Under the pieces are notes generated by a model. That model had not been told where the DNA came from, searched no databases, and was given only the letters and a program-made list of their open reading frames with translations. A stretch of DNA of 52,544 bases, taken from the NCBI RefSeq assembly GCF_013464915.1, contig NZ_RAVT01000051.1, positions 1 to 52,544 of the forward strand. The letters run 5' to 3'. The stretch's first letter is position 1. Every line of letters starts with the position of its first letter. Positions 40,708-49,157 of this stretch are shown here, one piece after another. Both the position numbers and the translations under genes were made by a program. Origin of the DNA: Stenotrophomonas maltophilia (lineage in GTDB: Bacteria; Pseudomonadota; Gammaproteobacteria; Xanthomonadales; Xanthomonadaceae).

Positions 40708-41415
40708 ATGGATTTGGTTGTTCCGCGCGATCGGGAGCTGCCCGATTTGCTTTCACGTGCTTCATCCGGCGATCTCAATGTGCTCGCCGACCTCATCACC
40801 GACTTCGGCAAGGGCCGAGTCGCCTTGGATGGCTCGGTCAAGTCTCAGATTCTGGCCTGTAAGGAGCGAGGTCGCCTCCAAGACATCTCGGAACTTCTTG
40901 CCGGAGAAATCTCGGCATTCGGTGGCAACACCCTTGTGAATGCCGTGCGCAAAGGCGGGGTGTCCTATCAAGAACTGGCATCGGACGTGGCCAAGCAGTT
41001 GGATGGAAAGCCCTCCAGCGGGCTTGCTCCATGGGATCTTGAAGAGATCGCGTTGATCCAAGCGGTGAAGAAGGCCTTCAAGGACGTTGCCGTCGATGTC
41101 TCCAAGAAAAGCGGTGCGCAGTTGGCGGACCTCATGCGGCCAACCATCAACGGAATGATCAAAGAGGCAGGATCGGCCTGGGGCGCCCTCGCCAATGGCG
41201 GAGCCTCTGGGATCGCAGGGTTCTTGGGCGCTCGCGTTGCCCCCCTAGTTTTGGTCCCTCTGGCGGCCACTGCGGTTGGGGCGACCGCGCTTCAAGCGGC
41301 GACGCCAGCCTTCCGTATCACGGTGCCAGCCGTCCTCCAAATTGCTGTCATACGTCGCCGCCAGTTCGATTCTGACCTGGCTTCATACCGCGAGGCTCTA
41401 CTAGCATGCAAGTGA
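40708..41415 (+). CDS. YaaW/UPF0174-family protein
   Basis: This 235-residue protein has the layout of E. coli YaaW. An N-terminal DUF3944-type part (LPDLLSRASSGDLNVLADLI) is followed by ISAFGGNTLVNAVRKGGVSY (the FGG..N motif), a helical domain, and near the C-terminus FRITVPAVLQIAVIRRRQ, which closely matches YaaW's YRVTIPAVLQIACLRR. A hydrophobic stretch precedes it (VAPLVLVPLAATAVGATA). ATG 40708 has AGGGGG six bases upstream. The function of the family is unknown. It overlaps the next gene by 10 bp, so the two products are made together. Confidence 0.78.
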   Translation: MDLVVPRDRELPDLLSRASSGDLNVLADLITDFGKGRVALDGSVKSQILACKERGRLQDISELLAGEISAFGGNTLVNAVRKGGVSYQELASDVAKQLDGKPSSGLAPWDLEEIALIQAVKKAFKDVAVDVSKKSGAQLADLMRPTINGMIKEAGSAWGALANGGASGIAGFLGARVAPLVLVPLAATAVGATALQAATPAFRITVPAVLQIAVIRRRQFDSDLASYREALLACK

Positions 41416-42368
41416 ATCCCGACCTCTCTCGGGCTCTGCCCGAGTTTCCCGACGTGTTGGCCAAGCTGACCGATGGCACTTACACGCTCCATGGCGGCGT
41501 CATTCGCCACGCAGCCGGCACTGGCAGAGGAGGACAGATCGTAGGCCACTTGATCTTCCCAGGAGATGCGCTCCAGACGCAGCAGCGACTTCAAGAGCTC
41601 CAGTCAGCCTTGTCCAAGGGCATGAACAGCATCCAAACCGGAATGGATGGCCTCCAGCAGAGCATGAATGTTCTGCAGGGCCTACAGGTCGCGAACTTGG
41701 CCATGACGGGGTTGAATCTTGCGGTCACGACAGCCGGGTTCGTGGTCGTATGCAAGAAATTGAACAAGATCAGCGCCCAGATACAAGAGCAGTCCGAAGG
41801 CATCGCGCGGACACTTCACTTGGTAGGCGAGGTGCACGAGAGAAGCCTGCTGAACGATGAAGCAAGGTTCCGCTCTCTCCTTCTGTCCGCCCAACAGTTT
41901 TGTGGTGAGGGTGACACGCATCAACTCCGGACGTTGATCCCTAGGTTCCACGAGGAATACGAGTTCACCAAGCTCATACTGGAGCGTCATGCTCCCATCG
42001 GCAGCAGCAATCTGGATCGATTCGGCGAAATTCAGTTGCTGCAGGAACGCTTGATCCACCTTGGCCTTGGCTTGACTCATGTTCAACTGAAGAGCGGCTC
42101 TCCAGACTATGGAAAAGCATCGCTCGTCAATCTGGCCGAGACCGTGAGCGCCCTCAACGCCAAGCGCATCGAAGCAATGCTTGGCAGCGAAGTTGCAACA
42201 CAGGTACGCAAGAGCGATTTCAGCGAGATCACCTCGTTCTTGAAGTCTGGGAAGGAGATGGTCCCGGCGCTGGCTTACCAAGCCGACGTCATCGACTTGG
42301 AAATCCGTCGTCGCGGCCTCCTTGAGCAGGCCTCTGAATCCGCGGAAATCAGGCTTGTGGCTGCCTGA
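41406..42368 (+). CDS. Coiled-coil membrane protein paired with the YaaW-like protein
   Basis: This 320-residue protein has a glutamine-rich coiled coil (LQTQQRLQELQSALSKGMNS, residues 57-95), one clear membrane segment (VANLAMTGLNLAVTTAGFVV, about 98-117) and a second coiled region (KKLNKISAQIQEQSEGIART). The remaining 190 residues are helical. Its start lies inside the YaaW-like gene. The two proteins form a plausible membrane effector/partner pair. I do not recognise the family; the combination resembles no named system I know. Confidence 0.7.
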   Translation: MQVNPDLSRALPEFPDVLAKLTDGTYTLHGGVIRHAAGTGRGGQIVGHLIFPGDALQTQQRLQELQSALSKGMNSIQTGMDGLQQSMNVLQGLQVANLAMTGLNLAVTTAGFVVVCKKLNKISAQIQEQSEGIARTLHLVGEVHERSLLNDEARFRSLLLSAQQFCGEGDTHQLRTLIPRFHEEYEFTKLILERHAPIGSSNLDRFGEIQLLQERLIHLGLGLTHVQLKSGSPDYGKASLVNLAETVSALNAKRIEAMLGSEVATQVRKSDFSEITSFLKSGKEMVPALAYQADVIDLEIRRRGLLEQASESAEIRLVAA

Positions 42369-42382
42369 TCGGCACTCGGGGG

Positions 42383-42406
42383 AGGCCAAGGTCTGCCTTG
42401 GCCTCT
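42383..42406. terminator. Hairpin between convergent genes
   Basis: A perfect GAGGCCAAGG/CCTTGGCCTC stem with a TCTG loop lies between the ends of the coiled-coil gene (plus) and the SF3 helicase gene (minus). There is no strong T run on either side, so it may act mainly as an mRNA end-stabiliser. Confidence 0.65.
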
Positions 42407-42425
42407 CCCGCTTTCGCGTTCACCC

Positions 42426-44345
42426 TCAGCTCGCGGCCCCACCTACCGGCCCAATGTCAGTTTGAGCCTCGCTGCTTTCAAGGGCCGACAACGGCTCACC
42501 GAACAGCGCGCGAATCTCCAGCTCATTGATACGCTCCTGCAGCTGGAATTGAATCACTCGGGCTCTGGTGCGCCCTACATCCTCCCTCAGTGCATCCGCC
42601 TGAAGAGCCTCCACCTCAGCCGCCTGCTGCTGAGCGCTCAAGCGGTCGAATCGACGCCCCATCTCTTCCTGCCGAGCCACTTGTTGTTCGAGGGTGGGCG
42701 TCACATCGGTTTCCCAAGGCTCCAAAGACTGAGAGCGCTCCTGCGCCACGTGCAGTGCTGTCACGGTCGCCGATGACCTCAACGGCACATCGCCACAGGC
42801 CTCGCCTACGGTGGCTGCTCCATTGATCCGCAGGCGCACGCATTCTTCCTGTTTGCCGTTGATGCGGCGGTTCGAGCGGGCGCCGTCGTCCAGACCCATC
42901 TCTTTCAAGCCTCGCCAGAACTGGCGACCGGTGAGGAGATCGATGTCCGCCAGCCCTTGCCGGTAGCCCCAGTTTTTGTAGTTCTCGTAGACCTGCCGCA
43001 TGGAAAGCGTGCACTCATCCGTCTCAATGCGCACCACGCGCTCGGCTTGAGCCCAAGCCATGACCTGGTCGCTGCCATGGCGGGCGGCCAGCTTCGCTGC
43101 GCGCACGGCTTCGGGCATGTCGGCGTCGGTGTCGGACAACGCCCTACCACGGGCCACGATGCGCCGGGCGCCTTCGAGCATCCAGTCCAGCACAAGCTGG
43201 CCTTCCTCTGCCAGGATGTTCTTGACCAGATCAGGGTCGTGCTGGTTGACCGGTACCGCCTTCTTCCAGTGCACGACGGTGAGGCGGCGCCACACCCCGT
43301 TGCTCTTGTCGCGGATGAAGGGTGCCGAGTTGGACGTGATGATCCACTTGGCCGTGGAATGGTAGCTCGCCAGCTGCTTCTGGTTCTTCCGGTCGATGCC
43401 AATGCCATTGCCGGAGACCATCGTCTTAAACCGACCTTCGGCCCACTTCTCGCACTCCACCTCGTCCACCAGGATAAGGCTGGCGCCAATCATGGGTTCC
43501 AGGCTGAAGCGGTCGCCCAAAGTTTCGAGGTTGCAGCGGGCCACCTGACGGTGCATCGCTTCCACGATTTCCGCCAGGGTGGATTTGCCAGAGCCTGCGA
43601 CGCCGTGCCACCAGGCGGCCTGGCTGTAGACCCCCGGCAACAGGGTCATGCCGCACTGCTCCTGGAGCAGGTCGATGACGCGCGGGTCGTCGTGGGCTTG
43701 GCGGAGGAACTTGGCGAATCGCGAGTCAGCCGGCAAAGGCTGGGGCTTGTATGCATGACCCTGCCTGCCACCACAGGCCACCCTGACCGCGTGGGTCATG
43801 CCCAAGGCGGGATCAGGAGCGAGCACATGGAAACCGCCGGGAAGGATTTCCACGTAGCCGTCTGCCACCGGCACGATGGCCCGCTTGGCTTGGGTCGGCA
43901 TGGGGTTCTTCTGGCGCAGCCGAAGGGAAGCCATGTCCCAGCAGTCCTTGGCGAGCTTGGGACTGCCCGCGAAATCGGCGTTGCGGTCAATCCAATCGGA
44001 TGCCACACCCACACCTTCCGCGTCGCTGATCGCTTGCCAGTAGGTACCGTTCCAATGGTGTACGATCTCGCCGGTGCCGCTGGTGGCTTGGCACGCCCAC
44101 AAGCGATCGACGCATTCGGTGGTGCGGCGGGCAAACAGGATGGGGAGCGACGGTGGCTTGCGCTGGCCCTCTCGATCAACCGAGTGGCGGTAGAGCTGCT
44201 TGTGCTCCTCTGCCTCCAGGTTGATCTTGCGGGCGGAGGCTTCCGCACCCAGGAAACGCGACGCTTCGAATGGCACGATGTTGCTCGGCTCTTCCGTCGT
44301 CGGGTTGACAGCCTTCCCTTTTGGGGACACATTGGTTGTAGACAT
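42426..44345 (-). CDS. P4/D5-type SF3 helicase (replication protein)
   Basis: This 639-residue protein has SF3-helicase motifs: Walker A GVAGSGKST (248-256), Walker B-type ILVDEVE (291-297) and motif C KWIITSNSAP (333-342), followed by WRRLTVVHW. This fits the C-terminal helicase of phage P4 alpha/D5-like primases. The N-terminal 240 residues include CACQATSG-type and WHWNGTYW segments that may be a degraded or divergent primase part. It is expected to unwind DNA at the element's origin. A repeat cluster lies upstream of the operon (44744-45085). It is coupled to a ribbon-helix-helix gene upstream. Confidence 0.85.
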   Translation of the reverse strand: MSTTNVSPKGKAVNPTTEEPSNIVPFEASRFLGAEASARKINLEAEEHKQLYRHSVDREGQRKPPSLPILFARRTTECVDRLWACQATSGTGEIVHHWNGTYWQAISDAEGVGVASDWIDRNADFAGSPKLAKDCWDMASLRLRQKNPMPTQAKRAIVPVADGYVEILPGGFHVLAPDPALGMTHAVRVACGGRQGHAYKPQPLPADSRFAKFLRQAHDDPRVIDLLQEQCGMTLLPGVYSQAAWWHGVAGSGKSTLAEIVEAMHRQVARCNLETLGDRFSLEPMIGASLILVDEVECEKWAEGRFKTMVSGNGIGIDRKNQKQLASYHSTAKWIITSNSAPFIRDKSNGVWRRLTVVHWKKAVPVNQHDPDLVKNILAEEGQLVLDWMLEGARRIVARGRALSDTDADMPEAVRAAKLAARHGSDQVMAWAQAERVVRIETDECTLSMRQVYENYKNWGYRQGLADIDLLTGRQFWRGLKEMGLDDGARSNRRINGKQEECVRLRINGAATVGEACGDVPLRSSATVTALHVAQERSQSLEPWETDVTPTLEQQVARQEEMGRRFDRLSAQQQAAEVEALQADALREDVGRTRARVIQFQLQERINELEIRALFGEPLSALESSEAQTDIGPVGGAAS

Positions 44346-44414
44346 TGTTGTTGGCTCCTCTCAAACCCTCGCCCTGGCCGGTGGGGGTTTGTCGTTGTGG
44401 GGGGACAGGCTTGC

Positions 44415-44597
44415 TCAGGCAGCGCGTGGGAGAGCGGTTTCCAAGGCGCGGCGAATGAACTCGCTCTCTGTCATCTCGTTTTCGGCCGCGGCGAGACGAA
44501 GGCGTTCCGCCAAGGGGCGTTTGATCCGAACGTGCTTTTTCACGCTGGCGCGGATGCTGTAAGTCGGCGGCGATGAGGGATGGGTGGCGGCGTTCAC
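44415..44597 (-). CDS. Ribbon-helix-helix regulator next to the helicase
   Basis: This 60-residue protein starts at GTG 44597. Its SVKKHVRIKRPLAERLRLAA followed by AENEMTESEFIRRALETALP is an RHH (CopG-like) motif. Placed between the repeat cluster and the helicase gene it is a good candidate for binding the repeats and controlling replication, by analogy with CopG. Confidence 0.72.
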   Translation of the reverse strand: MNAATHPSSPPTYSIRASVKKHVRIKRPLAERLRLAAAENEMTESEFIRRALETALPRAA

Positions 44598-44743
44598 GGT
44601 GGCAACTCCGAAGGTGAAAGGTTTGGTGTGTCCCACATGGGGGACACTTCCACTCAACCACTCCAAGAGCTTTCCGCAACCCACGGTTTTTGACTAAACA
44701 CGAAAACTGCGGAATCTCTCGCACTTTTTCCGGAACCCCTGTT

Positions 44744-45085
44744 CTGCTGACTTTCCCTTCCCTGCTGGTCTTCCATTAGCCAGCAGAAAGAGAAGACCAG
44801 CAGGAAGACCAGCACCTACAAACCCTTGATTCCAAAAGCTTTCCATTCATAGAAAACCGTTCCGCTGGTCTGCTGGGTCAAAAAAGAATCGGTTTTGAAA
44901 TTTGAGATACCAACACTTTCCATGCTCTTTGGACGCATTTGCACAGGGGAGTTGAATCGAAAGCCAGCAAGCCAGCAGCGCACTTTTTAGTCACAGAAAT
45001 CCCTTGGGATTCAACGACCTTGCACTGCCGGTCTTCCTGCTGGCCTTCGATCGCTGCTGGCTAGTGGAAGACCAGCAGCCGGAAG
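44744..45085. repeat. Iteron-like cluster of CCAGCAG/CTGCTGG repeats, putative origin
   Basis: Over about 340 bp of non-coding DNA there are at least nine copies of a seven-base core CCAGCAG or its complement CTGCTGG, many inside a longer unit GAAGACCAGCAG. Direct copies of the long unit lie in tandem at 44792-44803 and 44804-44815 (last base C) and again at 45067-45078; the complement CTGCTGGTCTTC is at 44762-44773. Further cores are near 44780, 44865-44876, 44963-44978, 45038 and 45054. An AT-rich stretch lies between (44880-44940). The position beside an SF3 helicase and an RHH gene fits an origin or operator region. Confidence 0.7.
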
Positions 45086-45088
45086 TTC

Positions 45089-45352
45089 CTACTCATCTTC
45101 GGCCAAACACTCCAGTTGTTCGCGTTTGCAAACGGTCAAGAACGGGTGCTGAATCTCCCTCCCGCTTTCCACCTCCGTCACCACCACGTGTTCTTCAATC
45201 GTAAGGGCGCCATGGTGCCAATCGATGGCATCCAACTCCGCCAAGGACAGTCGCGCGAATGCCTCCATTGCCTCGGACTGGGTCTGGGCGGAGACCTCAA
45301 TCACCTTGCTCACCAAGTAGTCACCCCGGACGACGAATTCGTAAGTTCCCAT
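45089..45352 (-). CDS. Small acidic protein
   Basis: This 87-residue protein (MGTYEFVVRGDYLVSKVIEV, HHGALTIEEHVVVTEVESGR) is acidic and probably beta-rich. It is on the minus strand nine bases after the gene at 45362, with related features (a short strand-rich fold beginning with a VVxGxxxxxxxI pattern), so the two may be ancient duplicates. Its stop lies at the edge of the iteron-like cluster. Function unknown. Confidence 0.65.
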   Translation of the reverse strand: MGTYEFVVRGDYLVSKVIEVSAQTQSEAMEAFARLSLAELDAIDWHHGALTIEEHVVVTEVESGREIQHPFLTVCKREQLECLAEDE

Positions 45353-45361
45353 CGGCTTCTC

Positions 45362-45613
45362 CTAATAGTTGAGGTGGTTGCGCATGGGTGGACACGGCCA
45401 GTTGAGATCTTCGCGATCGGAACCATCGGGGCTGATGACCTCCACAAAGCCGTAGACCTCCTCCAACTCGGTACGCCAACCACCGGCATGAATGTCAGCC
45501 ACTCCCATCGAGTTCAGAATCTCCAGGGCTGCCGCCTCTGAGTCCGCGTCGATTCGGATTTCCAATTCGGCCGTCGCGCGGCCCAAGACAACAACGCTCC
45601 ATTGATCAGCCAT
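45362..45613 (-). CDS. Small hypothetical protein
   Basis: This 83-residue protein (MADQWSVVVLGRATAELEIR, IDADSEAAALEILNSMGVAD, then VYGFVEVISPDGSDREDLNW) starts at ATG 45613, which overlaps the 3' end of the methyltransferase gene by 8 bp. It shares with the next gene a strand-rich start and an acidic helix that begins with DSEAA or QSEAM. Function unknown. Confidence 0.65.
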   Translation of the reverse strand: MADQWSVVVLGRATAELEIRIDADSEAAALEILNSMGVADIHAGGWRTELEEVYGFVEVISPDGSDREDLNWPCPPMRNHLNY

Positions 45614-46253
45614 TGCAGCTCTCCTGGTTCGCAGTGGCAACCTGCGCCACGCGCTGGATGACAAAGAACTTCCCGCGCAGCACACCGCTTGCCTGCGCTT
45701 GCTGAAGGTGACCGGCGGCGCGCTTGCCGTAAGCCACCACCAACGATCCCGAAGGCGCTGCCGTGCCGGTGGTTCCGTCGGGACGCACAAACTTCAGCCT
45801 CCCACGGGTGAGCAGGATCGCCGTCGCGTTGGGGTGGGAAAGCACCCAGTCGTGCATCCATCCCGTCTCCATGCTGACCGGCACCAGGGCGATACCGCCG
45901 CCGGGGTGGTTGGCCAGCTTGCTCAGCCACTTCTCCATCCCCTTGCCGTAGGGCGGGTTCATCCACACGAACGCCTGCATCGGCCACGGCGTTGCCAAGC
46001 CGTCCTGGCTCGGCGGGATCATCCGGCGAGCCGTGGGCGCGGGCAGCCGCGACGGATCTTCGGGCGTGCAAGGATCGAGGTCAAAGCCGCGCCTTCCTCC
46101 CAGCGCCTTGACGATGGCAGGCGGGGTATACCAATCCACGCTCGTGTGGGCCTTGTCGCTTGCTTTGTAGCAAACGGAGCTGAGCCGGGTGGGTTTAGCC
46201 GCTGCGAGGCGGTTGGCAGTCTTGAACGGCACAACATTGGTTTTGGGTTGCAT
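45606..46253 (-). CDS. Phage-type DNA N6-adenine methyltransferase
   Basis: This 215-residue protein matches the short phage Dam family (PF05869-like): DWYTPPAIVKALGGRRGFDL-DPCTPED (residues 40-66) is the AdoMet-binding opening, and FVWMNPPYGKGMEKWLSKLA (95-114) carries the catalytic NPPY at 99-102. A second core strand GGGIALVPVSMETGWMHDWV follows. Such enzymes methylate the phage or element's own DNA, often GATC, to avoid restriction. It lies in the replication module between two small genes and the integrase. Confidence 0.9.
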   Translation of the reverse strand: MQPKTNVVPFKTANRLAAAKPTRLSSVCYKASDKAHTSVDWYTPPAIVKALGGRRGFDLDPCTPEDPSRLPAPTARRMIPPSQDGLATPWPMQAFVWMNPPYGKGMEKWLSKLANHPGGGIALVPVSMETGWMHDWVLSHPNATAILLTRGRLKFVRPDGTTGTAAPSGSLVVAYGKRAAGHLQQAQASGVLRGKFFVIQRVAQVATANQESCNG

Positions 46254-46361
46254 GAGAGATCTCCAGGCAAAGCTCCGCCAACACGGCTGCTTTGCCGCGT
46301 TGAAGGAATGGGTTTCGGGAGTTGGGCTTGAACCAGCCCGAGAGGCGCTGCTGGCGGCGGG

Positions 46362-46697
46362 TTACCACCAAGAGTTGTAGAACACGTCCCAACCGTCGTT
46401 GATCAATGCGCGGGCCTGCGCAATGAAGTCCAGATCTTCTTCAGCTCGATCGGGATCCGATTCACCGAAGAAGAAGCCCTGGGTATAAGGCAAATCATCG
46501 TTCAGGACAGCCAGTTCCAACGCATCAAGATCGTCCAATCCAAGGAATACGGGAACTTGGTTGAAGTCGAAGGGATCAACATGCCCCGTCCTAGCACTGT
46601 GCAACTTGCACATCCAACCGTGAAGGTTCGGATGCTTTCGCCAGTAGAAAAATAGTTCTTGAGTGCGATCTCGCACATCAGTGCGGGTTGACCGCAT
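46362..46697 (-). CDS. Hypothetical phage-type protein
   Basis: This 111-residue protein begins MRSTRTDVRDRTQELFFYWR and has HPNLHGWMCKLHSARTGHVD, then LDDLDALELAVLNDDLPYTQ-GFFFGES. It looks acidic and aromatic-rich at the C-terminus (DGWDVFYNSWW). The pattern recalls a short conserved protein of Stenotrophomonas/Xanthomonas phages, but I cannot name it. ATG 46697 is used. Confidence 0.65.
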   Translation of the reverse strand: MRSTRTDVRDRTQELFFYWRKHPNLHGWMCKLHSARTGHVDPFDFNQVPVFLGLDDLDALELAVLNDDLPYTQGFFFGESDPDRAEEDLDFIAQARALINDGWDVFYNSWW

Positions 46698-46781
46698 TCA
46701 TATCGAGGCCCATCGGCTTGCTCCATCGCCCCGACCACCGAGGCGTTGGAGTAATCATCCGAACTGAGAGCTTCCATCGAT

Positions 46782-46809
46782 ACGGATATTGGAGGCCTCC
46801 AATATCCGT
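46782..46809. promoter_or_regulatory. 28-bp perfect palindrome
   Basis: ACGGATATTGGAGG is followed directly by its exact complement CCTCCAATATCCGT with no loop. It lies ten bases after the stop of the minus-strand gene at 46819 and 84 bp upstream of the start at 46697. There is no T run, so it is not a typical terminator. A binding site for a dimeric regulator controlling the 46697 gene, or a recombination/excision protein site, is more likely. Confidence 0.65.
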
Positions 46810-46818
46810 TAGCGGCCG

Positions 46819-47550
46819 TTACATTCGCCCATTGCGCTTGTCGGGCATCTTTGGAGGCGCCGGCCGCAGGCGTTCGTCCAGCGCTTGTTCGATCAGCCTA
46901 GCTCGCGAGGCGTCGAGCTGCTGAGCCAGGTCTCGCAGACGGCTGGCCTGGGCTTGGGCTGCGTTGTTGAATGCGTCCACCCACTGGCGCTTTACGTCAG
47001 GGTTCTGCCAAGGCTGGGCGAATGCCTCGGCCAGCGTGCAGACCCGAATCCCAAGCCCGATCTGCGCGCCCAATGCTTGGAGCCGGCGAATCAACGCATC
47101 GGTGATCGGTTGGTCGGTCAGTGGCTCCAGGAAGAACTGCTTAGCCTTGGACCCTTTGGCCACCAGAAACGGCAGTTCTGCAGTTAGGAGGGTGTCGATC
47201 GCAACGCCCCGTTCGCTCAGCGGCTTCCAGAGGCCCTTGGCCTTGAGCTCGGCTGCCCAGGCCATCAACGGGACAAGGGTGGTCGAGCGCTTGCGAGTTC
47301 CCTTCACCGTGAACAGCGTCCCCGTTGGGGGGTGTTCCTTCAAGAGGTGTTGCAACTGGGCCGTGCTGATCGCCAATACCCCAGCGGCCTCATTGAAGCT
47401 CAACGGCACGTCCACCTTGGGGCGCTGCTTCGCTAGGCGCAAATGGTCTGCAACCTTCTTCTCCATCTGGCCCACGCTTTCGGAGCCAGAGAGTTTGCCG
47501 AGAAAGCGGTCGATGGCTCGGCGGTAAGCATCGGCGGCAGTGAGGGCCAT
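46819..47550 (-). CDS. Hypothetical protein coupled to the integrase
   Basis: This 243-residue protein (MALTAADAYRRAIDRFLGKL, then LSFNEAAGVLAISTAQLQHL near residues 50-69, which looks like a helix-turn-helix) has a middle of about 100 residues and a C-terminal coiled coil (AQASRLRDLAQQLDASRARL). Its ATG overlaps the integrase stop by one base (TAATG). Coupling to the integrase and an HTH-like segment suggest a regulator or directionality-type protein, though it is larger than usual excisionases. No family is recognised. Confidence 0.68.
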   Translation of the reverse strand: MALTAADAYRRAIDRFLGKLSGSESVGQMEKKVADHLRLAKQRPKVDVPLSFNEAAGVLAISTAQLQHLLKEHPPTGTLFTVKGTRKRSTTLVPLMAWAAELKAKGLWKPLSERGVAIDTLLTAELPFLVAKGSKAKQFFLEPLTDQPITDALIRRLQALGAQIGLGIRVCTLAEAFAQPWQNPDVKRQWVDAFNNAAQAQASRLRDLAQQLDASRARLIEQALDERLRPAPPKMPDKRNGRM

Positions 47551-49073
47551 TAGTTTCGCTCCCTCCCCTTACCACCGACCTTCGTAGGGCGTGCAGAGGT
47601 ATTGCTGCTGCGCCGCCCGACCTTGCGTGCCGGCAGGGTGCTCAGCGCCTCTAGGTCGATTCCGTAATCTAGGACACCCAAAGCTGGCGTTCCTCCGGCA
47701 CCGTTGAGCTTCTCACTCACCGTAAAGGGCCTGCTGTAAGTCGCGTGGTGTTCGTCGTCCAATTCGTGGCCGACGATTTGGGCTCGCATTTCAGAGGCCA
47801 CACCGCTGCCCTGCATCTCCTGAATCACGGTCTTTCGGAGACTATGGAAACCACGCTTTGCTTTCGGCCACCCTCCGCTATGCTTTTGGAGGTAGTAGCT
47901 GAACGCCTTCGATATCCAGTTCCCCGCACCATTCTTCGCCTTACTGTCGGCCTGCGGAAACAACCGCCAGTCCCCGCTCTCCCTTCGTTCGGCGACGTAG
48001 TCCAAGAAACCGAGCTTGATCAGGTCGGGATGCAACGGGACGACCCGATTGGAAACATCGGTCTTCAACCGCTGATCCTCCCCCTCATCGGTAAACCGTA
48101 TGCACGGGATTCCCTCCTCCTCCTTGACGTCGAGGGTGAAAAGCTGCCCCACCTCACCCGCCCGGGCGCCCGTATACAGGCCCAGCAAAGCCGCCCAGCG
48201 CGCTCCCGTTGAAAGCTGCTTGAAGCTATCGGGCGCGAAGAGTTGATGAACCTGATCCAAGGTAAAGGCCTGGAAGCCAAACTTCCTGCGCTTGCGCTTC
48301 TCCGCCATCGAAACGCTGACGTGACCTGCGGCGACATTGTCTCCCTTGAGCACATAGCCTGAAGCCATTGCCCAAGTGAAAAATCCTCTCTTTCCTGCGA
48401 GGTAGCTCTGGCGATTGTTGAGCGTAGAACGCGTTAACCCGCGTTTGGTCAAATGGTCGTAGAAGCGGGCCATCTCAGGCCGCGTGATGGTGTGCAGCTC
48501 GCGCTCGGCGCCCAAGAACTCGATCAGCTCTGTCACGGGAAGCAGTTTGATGCCGACCGTTTTGACCTCAATGTCCTCGGCGGCGACTTTGTCCTGCCAG
48601 ATTCGCTTCGCATCGATCAGGCTGATGGTCTCAGCTGGCAGGGGCTGCGCCGCCGCTGATTCCAACGGGCTTGGCCCAGCCGCCGCCGGAACTGCACCCG
48701 CATCACGGAAGTGGAACTTGCCGATTTCTTCCAGCGCCTCCATTGCGCGAGCATGGTCGGCCGCATCCGTGGTCCGAAGACGGAAGCCCGGCAAGTCAAT
48801 TTCATAACGCCGGGAGCCGTTCTCCGCGACGCTGCGCAGAACATCCTCAACCGTGAGTCCCTTCTTGGTCATGCACCCATCCCTGATCGCATCGAATGCT
48901 TGAGCATAACGCTGTGCGATAGCCAAGGCAGCCACTCTTGCGCTATGCAGGTGGATGCCCAGGGGATGCTTGACGAAGGGTTTGCCGACGATGCCGCGCA
49001 TGTCCGTCGGAACGCGCATGCGAAACTGGTAACGGCCAGTGGAAGAGCGAGTCAGATAGCTTGGTAACCGCAT
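47550..49073 (-). CDS. int: Tyrosine-type integrase
   Basis: This 507-residue recombinase carries the full catalytic set: arginine 304 in YTGARAGEV, HxxR in GFHSLRKTVI (histidine 410, arginine 413), a later histidine 436 in VGHELDDEHH and the nucleophilic tyrosine 446 in HATYSRPF. The N-terminal part (LTRSSTGRYQFRMRVPTDMR, DUF6538-like) and a core-binding domain (about 150-245) precede it. The integrase lies directly against the 3' end of tRNA-Ser(UGA), so that tRNA is the expected attachment site. Two TTGTGCCCC direct repeats just upstream of its start are plausible arm-type sites. Confidence 0.93.
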   Translation of the reverse strand: MRLPSYLTRSSTGRYQFRMRVPTDMRGIVGKPFVKHPLGIHLHSARVAALAIAQRYAQAFDAIRDGCMTKKGLTVEDVLRSVAENGSRRYEIDLPGFRLRTTDAADHARAMEALEEIGKFHFRDAGAVPAAAGPSPLESAAAQPLPAETISLIDAKRIWQDKVAAEDIEVKTVGIKLLPVTELIEFLGAERELHTITRPEMARFYDHLTKRGLTRSTLNNRQSYLAGKRGFFTWAMASGYVLKGDNVAAGHVSVSMAEKRKRRKFGFQAFTLDQVHQLFAPDSFKQLSTGARWAALLGLYTGARAGEVGQLFTLDVKEEEGIPCIRFTDEGEDQRLKTDVSNRVVPLHPDLIKLGFLDYVAERRESGDWRLFPQADSKAKNGAGNWISKAFSYYLQKHSGGWPKAKRGFHSLRKTVIQEMQGSGVASEMRAQIVGHELDDEHHATYSRPFTVSEKLNGAGGTPALGVLDYGIDLEALSTLPARKVGRRSSNTSARPTKVGGKGRERN

Positions 49074-49078
49074 CGGAG

Positions 49079-49099
49079 TTGTGCCCCGATTTGTGCCCC
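49079..49099. promoter_or_regulatory. TTGTGCCCC direct repeats, possible integrase arm sites
   Basis: TTGTGCCCC occurs at 49079-49087 and again at 49091-49099, twelve bases apart, between the integrase start and the tRNA. The position and spacing fit arm-type integrase binding sites at the attachment site; binding is inferred. Confidence 0.45.
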
Positions 49100-49157
49100 A
49101 AGCCGCCCTTCAAACCCCTGAAAAATGTCGTTTAAAAAACAAGCACTTACTCAGGAT

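Noticed and set aside
42957..44576. A 539-residue open frame antisense to the SF3 helicase
   Set aside because: It mirrors the helicase gene and shows no recognised domain.
44744..45085. The repeat cluster as a CRISPR array
   Set aside because: Repeats are short, occur in both orientations and have irregular spacing with no uniform spacers; no cas gene is present.
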